Source: Caldifarciminota bacterium
Lineage (GTDB): Bacteria; Hydrothermota; Tepidihabitantia; B3-TA06
Assembly (NCBI GenBank): GCA_016934635.1
Contig: JAFGSK010000074.1
Coordinates: 1 to 32,613, forward strand
Direction: 5' to 3'
DNA length: 32,613 nt
The translations under genes were made by a program, and so were the position numbers. Under the pieces are notes generated by a model. It was not told the DNA's origin. It worked only from the letters and a program-made list of their open reading frames with translations, and did no database searches. Positions 15,714-23,955 of the stretch are shown in pieces. Within the stretch, counting starts at the first letter, position 1, and each line of letters begins with the position of its first letter.

Positions 15714-16511
15714 TCAGGAAACGTCCACCTCTCCGGAGTAAACGATCCCGGTCTCGCCTCCCAGCATCAAGTTGGTGATACCCGATTCCGAGACATCGAA
15801 GGCAACCTCGAGCAGCCCGCCTGGGAAAGAAAGCTCAATCGGCGACACAGCCCCTTTGAGTTCGTGAATGATGGCTGCTACGGCCACTGCACCTGTACCG
15901 CAGGCCAGGGTTTCGGCTTCCACGCCGCGTTCATAGGTTCTCACCGATATTTCATCATCGGAGTGTATTTGAACGAAGTTGGCATTGGTGCCGGCAGGCG
16001 CGAAATAGATGTGATTACGAATCTTTCTACCGACTGAATGCACGTCGATTGAAGTGATATCGTCGACGAATTCTACTACATGAGGAACACCTGAGTTGAC
16101 GAAGTGAAGTGGAGAAGGTAATCCCTCAATCTTCATATCGAGCTGGATATCCTCAGGATCAGGAAGGGACACTGAAGGTTTGCCGTCTGCAACCAGGCCC
16201 TTATGCTCCCCAATATCGGAAGCTAATCTCATCTGATGAGATGCTATGCCTTCGATGTATGCGTAGAGGACGAGTGCCCGCGCCCCGTTTCCGCAGAATT
16301 CCGCTCTGGAACCGTCTGAGTTGAAGTAAACCATGCGGAAGTCGTGACCCGGTTCACGGCGTACGAGCAGTATTCCGTCTGCACCTATGCCCTTACGCCG
16401 GTCGCAGATGGTTGACGCGATGCGCGAAAAGTACTCGTCTTGTTGTTTTGGATGCGCAAATACGATGAAGTCGTTACCTGCGCCGTGAACCTTGGTGAAG
16501 GAAAGCTTCAT
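15714..16511 (-). CDS. dapF: Diaminopimelate epimerase
   Basis: 265 aa. All DapF signatures are present: HGAGNDF at residues 10-15, RRKGIGADG, the first catalytic cysteine in EFCGNGAR (C73), and the second in LACGTGA (C204). It interconverts LL- and meso-diaminopimelate, supplying lysine biosynthesis and meso-DAP for peptidoglycan, consistent with a Gram-negative-type wall. The ATG is 5 nt downstream of TATATT and lacks a Shine-Dalgarno, suggesting a leaderless mRNA. The 55-aa basic protein follows after 9 nt. Confidence 0.96.
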   Translation of the reverse strand: MKLSFTKVHGAGNDFIVFAHPKQQDEYFSRIASTICDRRKGIGADGILLVRREPGHDFRMVYFNSDGSRAEFCGNGARALVLYAYIEGIASHQMRLASDIGEHKGLVADGKPSVSLPDPEDIQLDMKIEGLPSPLHFVNSGVPHVVEFVDDITSIDVHSVGRKIRNHIYFAPAGTNANFVQIHSDDEISVRTYERGVEAETLACGTGAVAVAAIIHELKGAVSPIELSFPGGLLEVAFDVSESGITNLMLGGETGIVYSGEVDVS

Positions 16512-16516
16512 AGAGA

Positions 16517-16544
16517 AATATATCCGTGAGGTCTAAAGAGTCAA
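16517..16544 (-). promoter_or_regulatory. Promoter of dapF, leaderless type
   Basis: Minus strand TTGACT (16539-16544), 16-nt spacer, TATATT (16517-16522), then TCTCT and the ATG. It is the clearest of the leaderless-type promoters because both boxes match well and the 5 nt before the ATG contain no purine-rich site. Confidence 0.72.
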
Positions 16545-16657
16545 GGGTGTCCCTCAGCAATTACAGGAACAAATTCGACCCTTGCAACCTAAGCGTACTC
16601 GGGTTTCTCAAATCTTTTGACTCAAAAAGTCGCAAGTCTGCTTCTCAGACAAGGATG

Positions 16658-17968
16658 TCACGCCTTGATTATCTTATCCCGTCCTTCTTGTACATTCTTC
16701 GTCGCGTTGCGGGTATCCACGACGAGCTTTGCATGCTTGACGAGGGTGGAGTAGTCCACGTTATCGTGGTCGGTGGCTATGAGCACGACGTCGTACGATG
16801 AAAGGTTTTTGGGAGTCAGCTCAACGCTGACCATGTCGTATTGATAACGCCTTGTCGCAGGCATCTTGGGCAGATAAGGGTCGTGGTAGTCGACCGAAGC
16901 TCCCTTCTCTAAAAGCAGTTCGATTAAGCGAAGGGAAGGTGACTCACGCATATCGTCCACGTTCTTCTTGTACGCAAGCCCGACGATGAGCACCTTTGAG
17001 CCGTTAAGGGACTTACGGCGGTCGTTGAGTGCGTTCATTACCTTGTCGACCACCCATCGCGGCATCGAGGTATTTATCTCGCCTGCAAGTTCGATGAACC
17101 TGGTCGGGATCTCGAACTCGCGCGCCTTGTATGTCAGGTAGAAGGGATCTATGGGTATGCAGTGCCCTCCGAGACCCGGCCCGGGGTAGAAAGGCATGAA
17201 ACCGAACGGCTTTGTGGATGCGGCACGGATGACCTCCCACACGTCGATGCCCATCGCATCGAGGATGACCTTGATCTCGTTGACGAGGGCAATGTTCACC
17301 CCGCGAAAGGCGTTCTCGAATATCTTGGTTGCTTCGGCAGCCTCGGCCGAGGATACGGGCACCGCCTTATCCAGTGCGGCCTCGTAAAGCGCTACGGCAA
17401 GCTCCAGACTCTTCTCTGAGTTAGCCCCGACGACTTTCGGGATGTTCTTTGTGTTAAAATCCGGGTTGTTGGGGTCCTCCCGTTCAGGGGAGTAGGCCAG
17501 CCAGATGTCGGAGTGAGCGGTAAGACCCGAGTGCTCTTCGAGTATCGGCCGCATTATCTCCTCGGTCGTGCCGGGAAAGGATGAGGATTCGAGCACCACC
17601 AGCTGACCATTCTTGAGATAGGGACCTATTTGTTGAGAAGTCCCTGTGATAAAGGAAAGATCAGGCTGCAGATGATCGTCAAGCGGAGTAGGCACGCAGA
17701 CGAGCAGCGCGTCCGACTCGGGTATCCGTGAGAAATCGGAGGTGCATTCCATCCTTTTCTTGACTGCTCCTTGAATCCTTTCGGATGAGATATGCTTGAT
17801 GTAGGTTTGTCCTGCTTTGATCGCGGAGGCTTTTTTCTCATCTATATCGTAACCTATGACCTTGAATCCTTCCTCCGCGTAGGTCAGGGCTAAGGGAAGT
17901 CCTACGTAGCCCATCCCGACGACACCTATGACCGCTGTTTTCTTATTAATTCCTTCAACTGTCAGCAT
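16658..17968 (-). CDS. UDP-sugar 6-dehydrogenase (WbpA/WecC type)
   Basis: 436 aa. The N-terminal NAD-binding motif is GVVGMGYVGLP. The central domain has SSSFPGTTEE and SPEREDPNN. The catalytic cysteine lies in GPGLGGHCIPIDP, and the C-terminal UDP-binding domain has GLAYKKNVDDMRESPS. This pattern is that of nucleotide-sugar dehydrogenases making UDP-N-acetyl-hexosaminuronic acids for surface polysaccharide. The ATG at 17966-17968 is preferred over a TTG two codons earlier, because AAAGGAG sits 6 nt before the ATG but directly abuts the TTG. No other polysaccharide genes are adjacent. Confidence 0.9.
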   Translation of the reverse strand: MLTVEGINKKTAVIGVVGMGYVGLPLALTYAEEGFKVIGYDIDEKKASAIKAGQTYIKHISSERIQGAVKKRMECTSDFSRIPESDALLVCVPTPLDDHLQPDLSFITGTSQQIGPYLKNGQLVVLESSSFPGTTEEIMRPILEEHSGLTAHSDIWLAYSPEREDPNNPDFNTKNIPKVVGANSEKSLELAVALYEAALDKAVPVSSAEAAEATKIFENAFRGVNIALVNEIKVILDAMGIDVWEVIRAASTKPFGFMPFYPGPGLGGHCIPIDPFYLTYKAREFEIPTRFIELAGEINTSMPRWVVDKVMNALNDRRKSLNGSKVLIVGLAYKKNVDDMRESPSLRLIELLLEKGASVDYHDPYLPKMPATRRYQYDMVSVELTPKNLSSYDVVLIATDHDNVDYSTLVKHAKLVVDTRNATKNVQEGRDKIIKA

Positions 17969-17997
17969 CCACAACTCCTTTCTTTAGGTAAGTGCTA

Positions 17998-18025
17998 AGC
18001 TTATTGCAACCGCGCAAAAAGTCAA
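17998..18025 (-). promoter_or_regulatory. Likely promoter of UDP-sugar dehydrogenase
   Basis: Minus strand TTGACT (18020-18025), 16-nt spacer, TAAGCT (17998-18003). The -10 is weak (three matches). A leader with AAAGGAG follows. Confidence 0.45.
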
Positions 18026-18072
18026 CGGCCGTGTTAACACCCTGAGAGAGTATCCTTCACACGTCAGCAAAC

Positions 18073-18089
18073 TACTACCGGCGGTAGTA
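18073..18089. repeat. Inverted repeat between divergent genes
   Basis: TACTACC, GGC, GGTAGTA: a perfect 7-bp inverted repeat with a 3-nt centre, lying between the divergent promoters of the UDP-sugar dehydrogenase and solenoid genes. It could be an operator or a small hairpin. No T-run follows. Confidence 0.5.
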
Positions 18090-18128
18090 CCCAACCCAAT
18101 TTAGGATTAATAATTCGCATTTTGACAA

Positions 18129-18147
18129 TGCGCGGCGCAGCCGCGCC
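18129..18147 (+). repeat. GC-rich hairpin repeat, copy 1
   Basis: TGCGCGGCGCAGCCGCGCC contains a perfect 7-bp stem (GCGCGGC/GCCGCGC) with loop GCA. A 16/19 match (TGCACGGTGCAGCCGCATC) occurs at 20329-20347 on the other side of the solenoid gene. Confidence 0.6.
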
Positions 18148-18174
18148 TCTGTGAACTCTGTGGTCAGAAACCTC

Positions 18175-18202
18175 TTGACTTCGGCAACTTCTCTGCTAGA
18201 AT
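18175..18202 (+). promoter_or_regulatory. Promoter of solenoid protein gene
   Basis: TTGACT (18175-18180), 16-nt spacer, TAGAAT (18197-18202), with AAGGAGG and the GTG start downstream. This is a leadered, Shine-Dalgarno-type gene. Confidence 0.72.
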
Positions 18203-18224
18203 GCACCAAACCAAGGAGGCTTAA

Positions 18225-20180
18225 GTGAAACGAATTTTTTGGGTCGTAATACTCGTCTGTTCGACATTTATTTCAGCTGCACACGATCCTTTAGACGAGG
18301 TTCTAGAAAAAGGCGGATTAACTCGCGAGGACGTGCACTTCGACCGACCGCTGATGGACCTTTACGGCGGCGGTCCTTATCGGTTAAGGATATTCGATCT
18401 GCTTGTAGACAGGCCACTGGATATTCCTTACTACAACGAGTTGTTCGTTCACCAGCTCTTTACCGGAGGTGATAAACTCTCTAAAGGAGTATTCTTCGTG
18501 TCTTTAAGAACCGATGCCGCGGTCAGGCGTGGGCTCATCCAGCATCCTTACACGGCGTTCAAGGAGTCGTTGGCAGACGAAGACGACAAGTTCTTCTATG
18601 CCCTTGACGAACTCAACCGGGTGGCAGGAAACGAGAACGTTCTCTACGATTTCGAGACCCCTGCCTGGTCTGACGAGTTCGAGGAGGAGTTCTCCGTCCT
18701 GCTTCTTGCCTGCGCCCAGGCAATCGAGTACAGGAACCTGGCCTTCCGTGATTTCTCTGGTGATGAAATGGATCGGTTGTGGAGTAATGCCCTGGGATAC
18801 GCCGGGGATGATACGACCATGACTGACGAGGATTATTACTTTATTGAAGATTGCATCGCAAGGGTGGAGTATTCTTTACTCTATACAGGTCTCGAGGATC
18901 TGGCGATGGTTCTCGACACCCTGATGCCTTTTCTGGATTCTGTGTGCGGTGAACTCCCGATAATGGAATTCCTAACGCCCTTCGGTATGGTTAAGATAGC
19001 GGGCCAAGATGACGGCCTCTACCGGGATAAGGATTATCTCTTACTCATAGAGACCGGTGGCGACGACTCCTACGACCGGGCGGGCGCGACTCCTGATGCG
19101 GATCATCCGTTGAGTATCGTTATCGATCTCGCAGGTGACGACGGGTATATGAACGATGGATTCCAGCCGGCGATAGCTTCCGGTGTGTTGGGTGCAGGGA
19201 TTGTTGTTGATCTGAGAGGAAGAGACCTGTATCTGTCCAATGGTCCAGGTATAGGAGGTGGCCTTTTCGGTCTGGGTCTCTTATACGACAGGGAAGGCGA
19301 CGATAATTACGACGGCTTCGCCAACTGCCAGGGTGCAGGTGTATTCGGCGGCGGGATTCTGGTCGACGTTGAAGGTAACGACACATACCGCGGCTTCCGG
19401 GGTATCCAGGGCTACGGTTTCACGAAAGGATGCGGTTTGCTCCTGGATCTTTCCGGAAATGATTTCTATATCGCCCGCAACGACTCCCTGCCTTTCCCCT
19501 CCCCCCAGTCTCAAGAACACAACGCCAACATGGCCCAGGGTTTCGGATTCGGAAAAAGAGCCGACTTTACCGACGGACGCTCCCTGGCAGGTGGGGTAGG
19601 CGTTTTAGCCGACGGAGGCGGTGACGACATCTACGATGCCGGAGTATTTGCCCAGGGCACAGGATACTGGTACGGTGTGGGTATGCTGACAGATATGGGT
19701 GGAAACGATATCTACTCCGGTATCTGGTACGTGCAGGGATCAGGCGCTCACTTTGCGGTAGGGGTTCTGAATGATGTGGAGGGGAACGACGAGTACACTG
19801 CCGAAAAGAACATGGCCCAGGGCGCTGGGCACGACTTCACAGTCGGGTATCTTCTGGAGGAAAGTGGCAATGACACCTACAATGCTCCGAACCTTTCCCT
19901 GGGCGGAGGTAACGCTTCGGGCATAGGTATCTTCTGGGACAGGCAGGGTGACGATACCTACAATGTAACCGCAGGGACAACCCTTGGACTTGCGAACACA
20001 GGTTCGAGAGGTGGATTGCGGGACAGGCTTATCTGTGCCGGGATATTTTTGGACACCGGCGGCGGTTCCGATACTTATCCTGCGGACAAACCGGCCCGGA
20101 ACAATCGCTCCTGGTTCCAGCCCGGATTGAATACCGACGAACCTCTGGATACTGAGGTTGGCGTTGGACAAGATCGGTAA
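18225..20180 (+). CDS. Secreted solenoid-like protein with 12 D-x-x-G-[ND]-D-x-Y repeats
   Basis: 651 aa. A cleavable signal peptide (residues 1-19) is followed by a helical N-terminal domain (about 20-265). From about residue 270 to 615 there are twelve units of roughly 22-45 residues. Each contains a G-x-G-hydrophobic strand followed by a turn such as IETGGDDSY, VDVEGNDTY, TDMGGNDIY, NDVEGNDEY or WDRQGDDTY. The repeated Asp/Asn with Gly suggests calcium-binding turns of a beta-solenoid, similar in spirit to RTX repeats (GGxGxDxL) but with a different motif. Fold and calcium binding are inference. The GTG start has AAGGAGG 5 nt upstream. The transglycosylase gene follows on the same strand. 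Role unknown; envelope or adhesive functions are possible. Confidence 0.8.
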   Translation: MKRIFWVVILVCSTFISAAHDPLDEVLEKGGLTREDVHFDRPLMDLYGGGPYRLRIFDLLVDRPLDIPYYNELFVHQLFTGGDKLSKGVFFVSLRTDAAVRRGLIQHPYTAFKESLADEDDKFFYALDELNRVAGNENVLYDFETPAWSDEFEEEFSVLLLACAQAIEYRNLAFRDFSGDEMDRLWSNALGYAGDDTTMTDEDYYFIEDCIARVEYSLLYTGLEDLAMVLDTLMPFLDSVCGELPIMEFLTPFGMVKIAGQDDGLYRDKDYLLLIETGGDDSYDRAGATPDADHPLSIVIDLAGDDGYMNDGFQPAIASGVLGAGIVVDLRGRDLYLSNGPGIGGGLFGLGLLYDREGDDNYDGFANCQGAGVFGGGILVDVEGNDTYRGFRGIQGYGFTKGCGLLLDLSGNDFYIARNDSLPFPSPQSQEHNANMAQGFGFGKRADFTDGRSLAGGVGVLADGGGDDIYDAGVFAQGTGYWYGVGMLTDMGGNDIYSGIWYVQGSGAHFAVGVLNDVEGNDEYTAEKNMAQGAGHDFTVGYLLEESGNDTYNAPNLSLGGGNASGIGIFWDRQGDDTYNVTAGTTLGLANTGSRGGLRDRLICAGIFLDTGGGSDTYPADKPARNNRSWFQPGLNTDEPLDTEVGVGQDR

Positions 20181-20197
20181 AGTATACTAAACCGCAG

Positions 20198-22555
20198 ATG
20201 ACATGGACAGGGGATAATATCAACAACAGTCGATACTCAGAACATAAAGGATGGCTTGCAGTTAATGACTGTGAGCGGGCGCAGCCCGTTCATTTTGCAT
20301 TATGCAATTTAATATTTGCAATTTGCATTGCACGGTGCAGCCGCATCCACACGATCTATCCAAGACAGACAGGTTTTAATAAAGTAATCTTATCCTTTTT
20401 GATCCTCCAGCTCGTTCTCGGATGCACTCCACGGGGCACCGAGGTTCCGGTGGACGTTCAAGGTATCGAGAAGCACAAGGGAGACAGCACCCTCGCTCTT
20501 GGTGAATACTGGAACGCCCTGCCCTACTACAGGCACGCATGGGCGTTGTCTGAGACGGAAAGCCAGAGGGCTGAGTTAGAGGCGAAACTTTACGAGGTAT
20601 TCTACCAGGCCCGCGAATGGGACAGCTGCGCCCTGTATGCCGAGGAACTGAGATATACTCCCTTGTTCGATTCCCTGAGATACAAGGGGCTGGTCTACTG
20701 GAGGTTAGGTAAATACGAAGATATACTGGGAATAGCCGATGCCTCTCCCCTGCTTCGGGCCGAGGCAGCCTTAAGGATGGGACTTCGTGATTCGGCGCGC
20801 ACTCTTTACTCGGAGGCGGAGAAACTTCTGGACGAGATTGCTCGAGGTCGTCTTGCCGAAGTTCATGCTGACATGGGTAACGAAGACAGCGCATTAGTTC
20901 TCCTGAAATCATTGAAACATCCGACCAATACCCAGCAAAGACTCCTTGTGGAGATTATGTTCGAGCAGGGAGACTACTCGGGACTTGAGGTCGCAATTGA
21001 ACAACTTCCGTCAAAGGCCGAAAGACTGACCGCGTTAGTAAGGTTTTACGGCCTCTCCGGGAACGCAGGGATGAAACGCAACTCTCAGATCGAGTTGCTT
21101 AAAGAAGCCCCCACATCCTGGGCCGCACTCCAGGCCGCCAGGGAGATCGCTCCGCAAAACGCTGGTGAGTACTTCTCCGTGGCGATGGCATATTCATCAA
21201 TAGATAAGGATTCTGCACTGGCCTTACTCACCCGGGCGCAGGAGATGGGTTACCCGGCTTCTTCGTGCCGATGGGAGAGCGGCCAAATACTCTACAGGCA
21301 GAAGGCCTACGAAGAGGCCGTAAAAGAGCTTCAAGGACTTTCCGAGACAAAGGCACGCTTCCTTTACGTAAAGGCACTTCTACAACTCGGTAGAAAGAGC
21401 CAGGCGCTTCGAGTTCTGGCAGACGTTGCAGAAACAGCTGAAGGAAAGAAGGACAGGCAGGAGGCCTGGGAACGCCAGGCGACCATCCTTCAGCAGGACG
21501 GGAAGAATCTGGAAGCGGCAGAACTCGCCGCCCGGGGAGCGGTTGAACTTGAAGACGAGGAGTTAGGACATCGGGCGCTGGTTCTGTGGCTCGCAGAAGG
21601 TGATACCGTAAGCGCACGCAGGGCTATCGCAGGTGATGTTCCCCTTGATTGTGACGTTTCTTTGTTCTTTCGTATCTGGCTCGTACCTGACTCGGCAGAT
21701 TACCTGACCACACTCCTGGATGCACACAATCCGTTCACCTACTACTCGTTGGCGGCAAGGGGCAGGCTTGCAGAACCACCGCCCCTGGATTCCTGGTACG
21801 TTTACCTCGGGGATACGAGCCGTTCATTGAATCCTCGTGATTCGGTAATCGAGAAGGGAGCGTGGGCGCTAGCAGAGGCTGGTTTTTTTGACCAGGCGTC
21901 ATCTAGCTTGAGGAAGATTGAAGATGCACCGATACCGGTGAAGGTCTGCTGGGCGCAGAGATTTTCAGACCTTGGTGCGGATAACGTCGCAATTCACTGG
22001 TCCGAGATGATCCTCTCCGAGGCTCGCAAACGTGGTGTAAGTACCCGGCCAATGGAGATTGTAAGGCTGCAGTACCCGCCGGTATATGTCTTTCGGATCG
22101 AGGAAGAGACCGCTGATCCCGCTCTCTTCCTTGCACTCACGCGCCAGGAAAGCTGGTTCCATCCACAAGCAAAATCATCTGCCAACGCATATGGACTCTG
22201 TCAACTACTTCTCTCTACCGCACGCGGGATCGATACCACCGTAACCGTGGATTCCCTGTACGTTCCTTCTGTGAGCATCCGACTCGGCGCCGAGTTCCTT
22301 CGCAGGATGCAGTCCAGGTTCGAGGACAGGAAGGTTGCCTACCTGGGGGCGTACAACGCGGGACCTGGAGCGGTGAACCGCTGGCTCGGATACCTTCCGG
22401 AAGACAACGCTTTGTTCGTTGAACTGATACCGTACGACGAAACCCGGCGCTACGTGCAGCAGATACACTCAGGTGAGGTTATATACAGAACCTTACTGGG
22501 TCAGATAAAACCCGTTCAGATGGGAACCGCTAAAAGTTACAGAGTCACAGATTAG
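20198..22555 (+). CDS. TPR-rich lytic transglycosylase lipoprotein (Slt-like)
   Basis: The open frame runs 785 codons, but the true protein probably begins near codon 60-68, where a hydrophobic segment leads to the lipobox LVLGC (Cys codon at 20423). Residues about 85-600 are helical, TPR/alpha-superhelix-like, as in Slt70. The C-terminal SLT domain has the catalytic glutamate in RQESWF (codon 651), AYGLCQLL and AYNAGPGAV. Such enzymes cleave peptidoglycan glycan strands to 1,6-anhydro ends. The ATG at 20198 has no Shine-Dalgarno, and the first 60 codons run across hairpin repeats. The only conventional start near the signal is a TTG at 20399, which would leave a very short signal. The start is unresolved. 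Confidence 0.85.
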   Translation: MTWTGDNINNSRYSEHKGWLAVNDCERAQPVHFALCNLIFAICIARCSRIHTIYPRQTGFNKVILSFLILQLVLGCTPRGTEVPVDVQGIEKHKGDSTLALGEYWNALPYYRHAWALSETESQRAELEAKLYEVFYQAREWDSCALYAEELRYTPLFDSLRYKGLVYWRLGKYEDILGIADASPLLRAEAALRMGLRDSARTLYSEAEKLLDEIARGRLAEVHADMGNEDSALVLLKSLKHPTNTQQRLLVEIMFEQGDYSGLEVAIEQLPSKAERLTALVRFYGLSGNAGMKRNSQIELLKEAPTSWAALQAAREIAPQNAGEYFSVAMAYSSIDKDSALALLTRAQEMGYPASSCRWESGQILYRQKAYEEAVKELQGLSETKARFLYVKALLQLGRKSQALRVLADVAETAEGKKDRQEAWERQATILQQDGKNLEAAELAARGAVELEDEELGHRALVLWLAEGDTVSARRAIAGDVPLDCDVSLFFRIWLVPDSADYLTTLLDAHNPFTYYSLAARGRLAEPPPLDSWYVYLGDTSRSLNPRDSVIEKGAWALAEAGFFDQASSSLRKIEDAPIPVKVCWAQRFSDLGADNVAIHWSEMILSEARKRGVSTRPMEIVRLQYPPVYVFRIEEETADPALFLALTRQESWFHPQAKSSANAYGLCQLLLSTARGIDTTVTVDSLYVPSVSIRLGAEFLRRMQSRFEDRKVAYLGAYNAGPGAVNRWLGYLPEDNALFVELIPYDETRRYVQQIHSGEVIYRTLLGQIKPVQMGTAKSYRVTD
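20273..20291 (+). repeat. GC-rich hairpin repeat, copy 2
   Basis: GAGCGGGC, GCA loop, GCCCGTTC: an 8-bp stem with one mismatch and the same GCA loop as copy 1. It lies inside the nominal N-terminal extension of the transglycosylase frame, supporting that stretch being non-coding. Confidence 0.55.
20329..20347 (+). repeat. Hairpin repeat, copy 3
   Basis: TGCACGGTGCAGCCGCATC matches copy 1 at 16 of 19 bases and contains the short inverted repeat TGCAC/GTGCA. It is 76 nt upstream of the lipobox cysteine codon of the transglycosylase. Confidence 0.55.
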
Positions 22556-22632
22556 ATTCACAGTTGTCTGCACCTTTTTTCAAGATGAATTCATTGGATT
22601 CCCATAAAAACACGCAGTGTTTTTTAAGGGTT

Positions 22633-22968
22633 TTAATACATTACCTCGAAAGGCCGGGGATGGAGGGATACATTGAGTATGTAGACGCTGTCATCACTCG
22701 AAGCCTTGAATTCGACCTTTACAGGTTCAAAACCCTCGGCACCGAATGCGATGATGTGTCTGCGGGATTTGGCTTCGGGAATGACGTAGTAGCCAAGACT
22801 GTCGGCGGTGTAAAACGTATCTGCGTCTTCCTCAACAATATAGGCCCCTGGAATCCCTTTACCGGTACCCAGGTGGGTTACCTGACCTTCAATCCTAACA
22901 GGTGGTCCACTGCAGCCCGGGATCGATGCCAAACTGGCGAAGAACAGGAAAGGAAGTATCTTCTTCAT
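22633..22968 (-). CDS. Small lipoprotein with carboxypeptidase-regulatory-like domain
   Basis: 111 aa. The signal peptide ends in the lipobox SIPGC (Cys at residue 19). The rest is one beta-sandwich domain with RIEGQVTHLGTGKGIPGAYI and DSLGYYVIPE, the pattern of CarboxypepD_reg-like/transthyretin-type domains. In other proteins these are add-on modules; alone, the function is not known. The ATG is 6 nt after TATTCT, with only AAGG in between, so it may be leaderless. Convergent with the transglycosylase gene. Confidence 0.78.
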   Translation of the reverse strand: MKKILPFLFFASLASIPGCSGPPVRIEGQVTHLGTGKGIPGAYIVEEDADTFYTADSLGYYVIPEAKSRRHIIAFGAEGFEPVKVEFKASSDDSVYILNVSLHPRPFEVMY

Positions 22969-22974
22969 GCCCTT

Positions 22975-23002
22975 AGAATAGGGATAGTATCCTGAATGTC
23001 AA
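22975..23002 (-). promoter_or_regulatory. Promoter of small lipoprotein, near-leaderless
   Basis: Minus strand TTGACA (22997-23002), 16-nt spacer, TATTCT (22975-22980), then AAGGGC and the ATG. The 6-nt gap is one longer than in the other leaderless candidates. Confidence 0.62.
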
Positions 23003-23036
23003 GGTGTAATGAGGGTATTGTATAAAGGAAAAGAGG

Positions 23037-23955
23037 CTAACGAAGTCCCATCACGAACATGACGCTGTCCGCGACATCAGGTCGATCGGTTATTATACCG
23101 TCCACACCCATCTCAAGGAACCTTCTCATATCCGCCGGATCGTTTACCGTCCTGACGTGAACCTGAATATCCCTGCGAAGGCAGCGACGAATCAGACCTT
23201 TTGTCAGAACGTGTATAGAGTCGTAGTACTCGGGTATCTGCATGGCCTGCATAGGGGCTTTAGCTAAAAAAGGCCATACTCAACTTGCCCCATATTATAA
23301 ACTTCCTCAATTCTTTGGTCGCAGCTGATGTTGAAATATCAGGTGCAAGGCTGCGGAACAGGCCTATGGAGGTTTGATGCTCCGATACTACCATAACCTG
23401 ACTCAAGATACCTTTCTTCTTAATGAGTTCGACTAGAATCCTCGCTGCAGTCTGGGATGTATCCTTTATCTCTATGTTGAAGTTATCCTGAGGGAAAGAA
23501 TCGACGAGTTCGGCCAAGTTAGGTATACGAATCCCCCTTCCCCGCCATGGAAAGGTTTTGCCTCCTTCAGCGCTGAACCGGCAGCCCGCGTCGAGCTTGC
23601 TTAGTTCCTCGTAAGTGAAATCATTGACATATCCTTTGCCGTCGGTGGTACGATCCACCGTGGCATCGTGAACCACAACCAGGCTGTCATCAGCTGTAAG
23701 CCATACGTCAAGCTCGAATACGTCCGGATTGCAGATTTCTTTTCACTGCCTCCAGCCCTCGGTAGTGTTTTCCGGGACGATGAGTGCCCCTGCCCGATGC
23801 GCAATGATCAAGGGCGGATCTGTTCGACCGATATAGGCAATTGCAGATATGGGGATCACAACAAGAAATATAAAGACCCTTACCCTCGCACTTGATCGTC
23901 TCAGCGGCTCTAGATGTAAAGAAACGTGGGGGTGCGTTGCGCTAATCTTCTTCAA
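23037..23955 (-). pseudogene. Glycerophosphodiester phosphodiesterase family gene, disrupted
   Basis: Three pieces together make one membrane-anchored GDPD. Piece 1 (from TTG at 23955) has a transmembrane helix and the catalytic IIAHRAG..PENTTEG, then a TGA. Reading on in the same frame gives NPDVFELDVWLTADD, VVVHDATVDRTTDG, NIEIKD and then a stop at 23260. Shortening a T6 run to T5 (minus strand GCCTTTTTTAGC, about 23266-23274) restores the frame into the last piece, which carries VHVRTVND and GIITDRP. Near the first stop the +1 frame reads GLEAVK, so a lost C and an extra A would repair it to GLEAVKEICNPD. All catalytic motifs survive, so decay is recent or the breaks are sequence errors. 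The start overlaps marR by 14 nt. Confidence 0.75.

Noticed and set aside
15648..16037. 129-codon plus-strand frame
   Set aside because: Antisense to dapF and the basic protein; dapF motifs are unambiguous.
16570..16660. Short inverted repeats between dapF and the UDP-sugar dehydrogenase gene as a terminator
   Set aside because: Stems of only 4-5 bp without a following T-run.
22564..22995. 143-codon plus-strand frame
   Set aside because: Antisense shadow of the small lipoprotein gene, which has signal peptide, lipobox and promoter.
23740..23750. In-frame TGA in GDPD as possible stop-codon recoding
   Set aside because: TGA is a normal stop for several genes here (M23, capA, JAMM), and the +1 frame reads a better GDPD sequence across the site, favouring indels.
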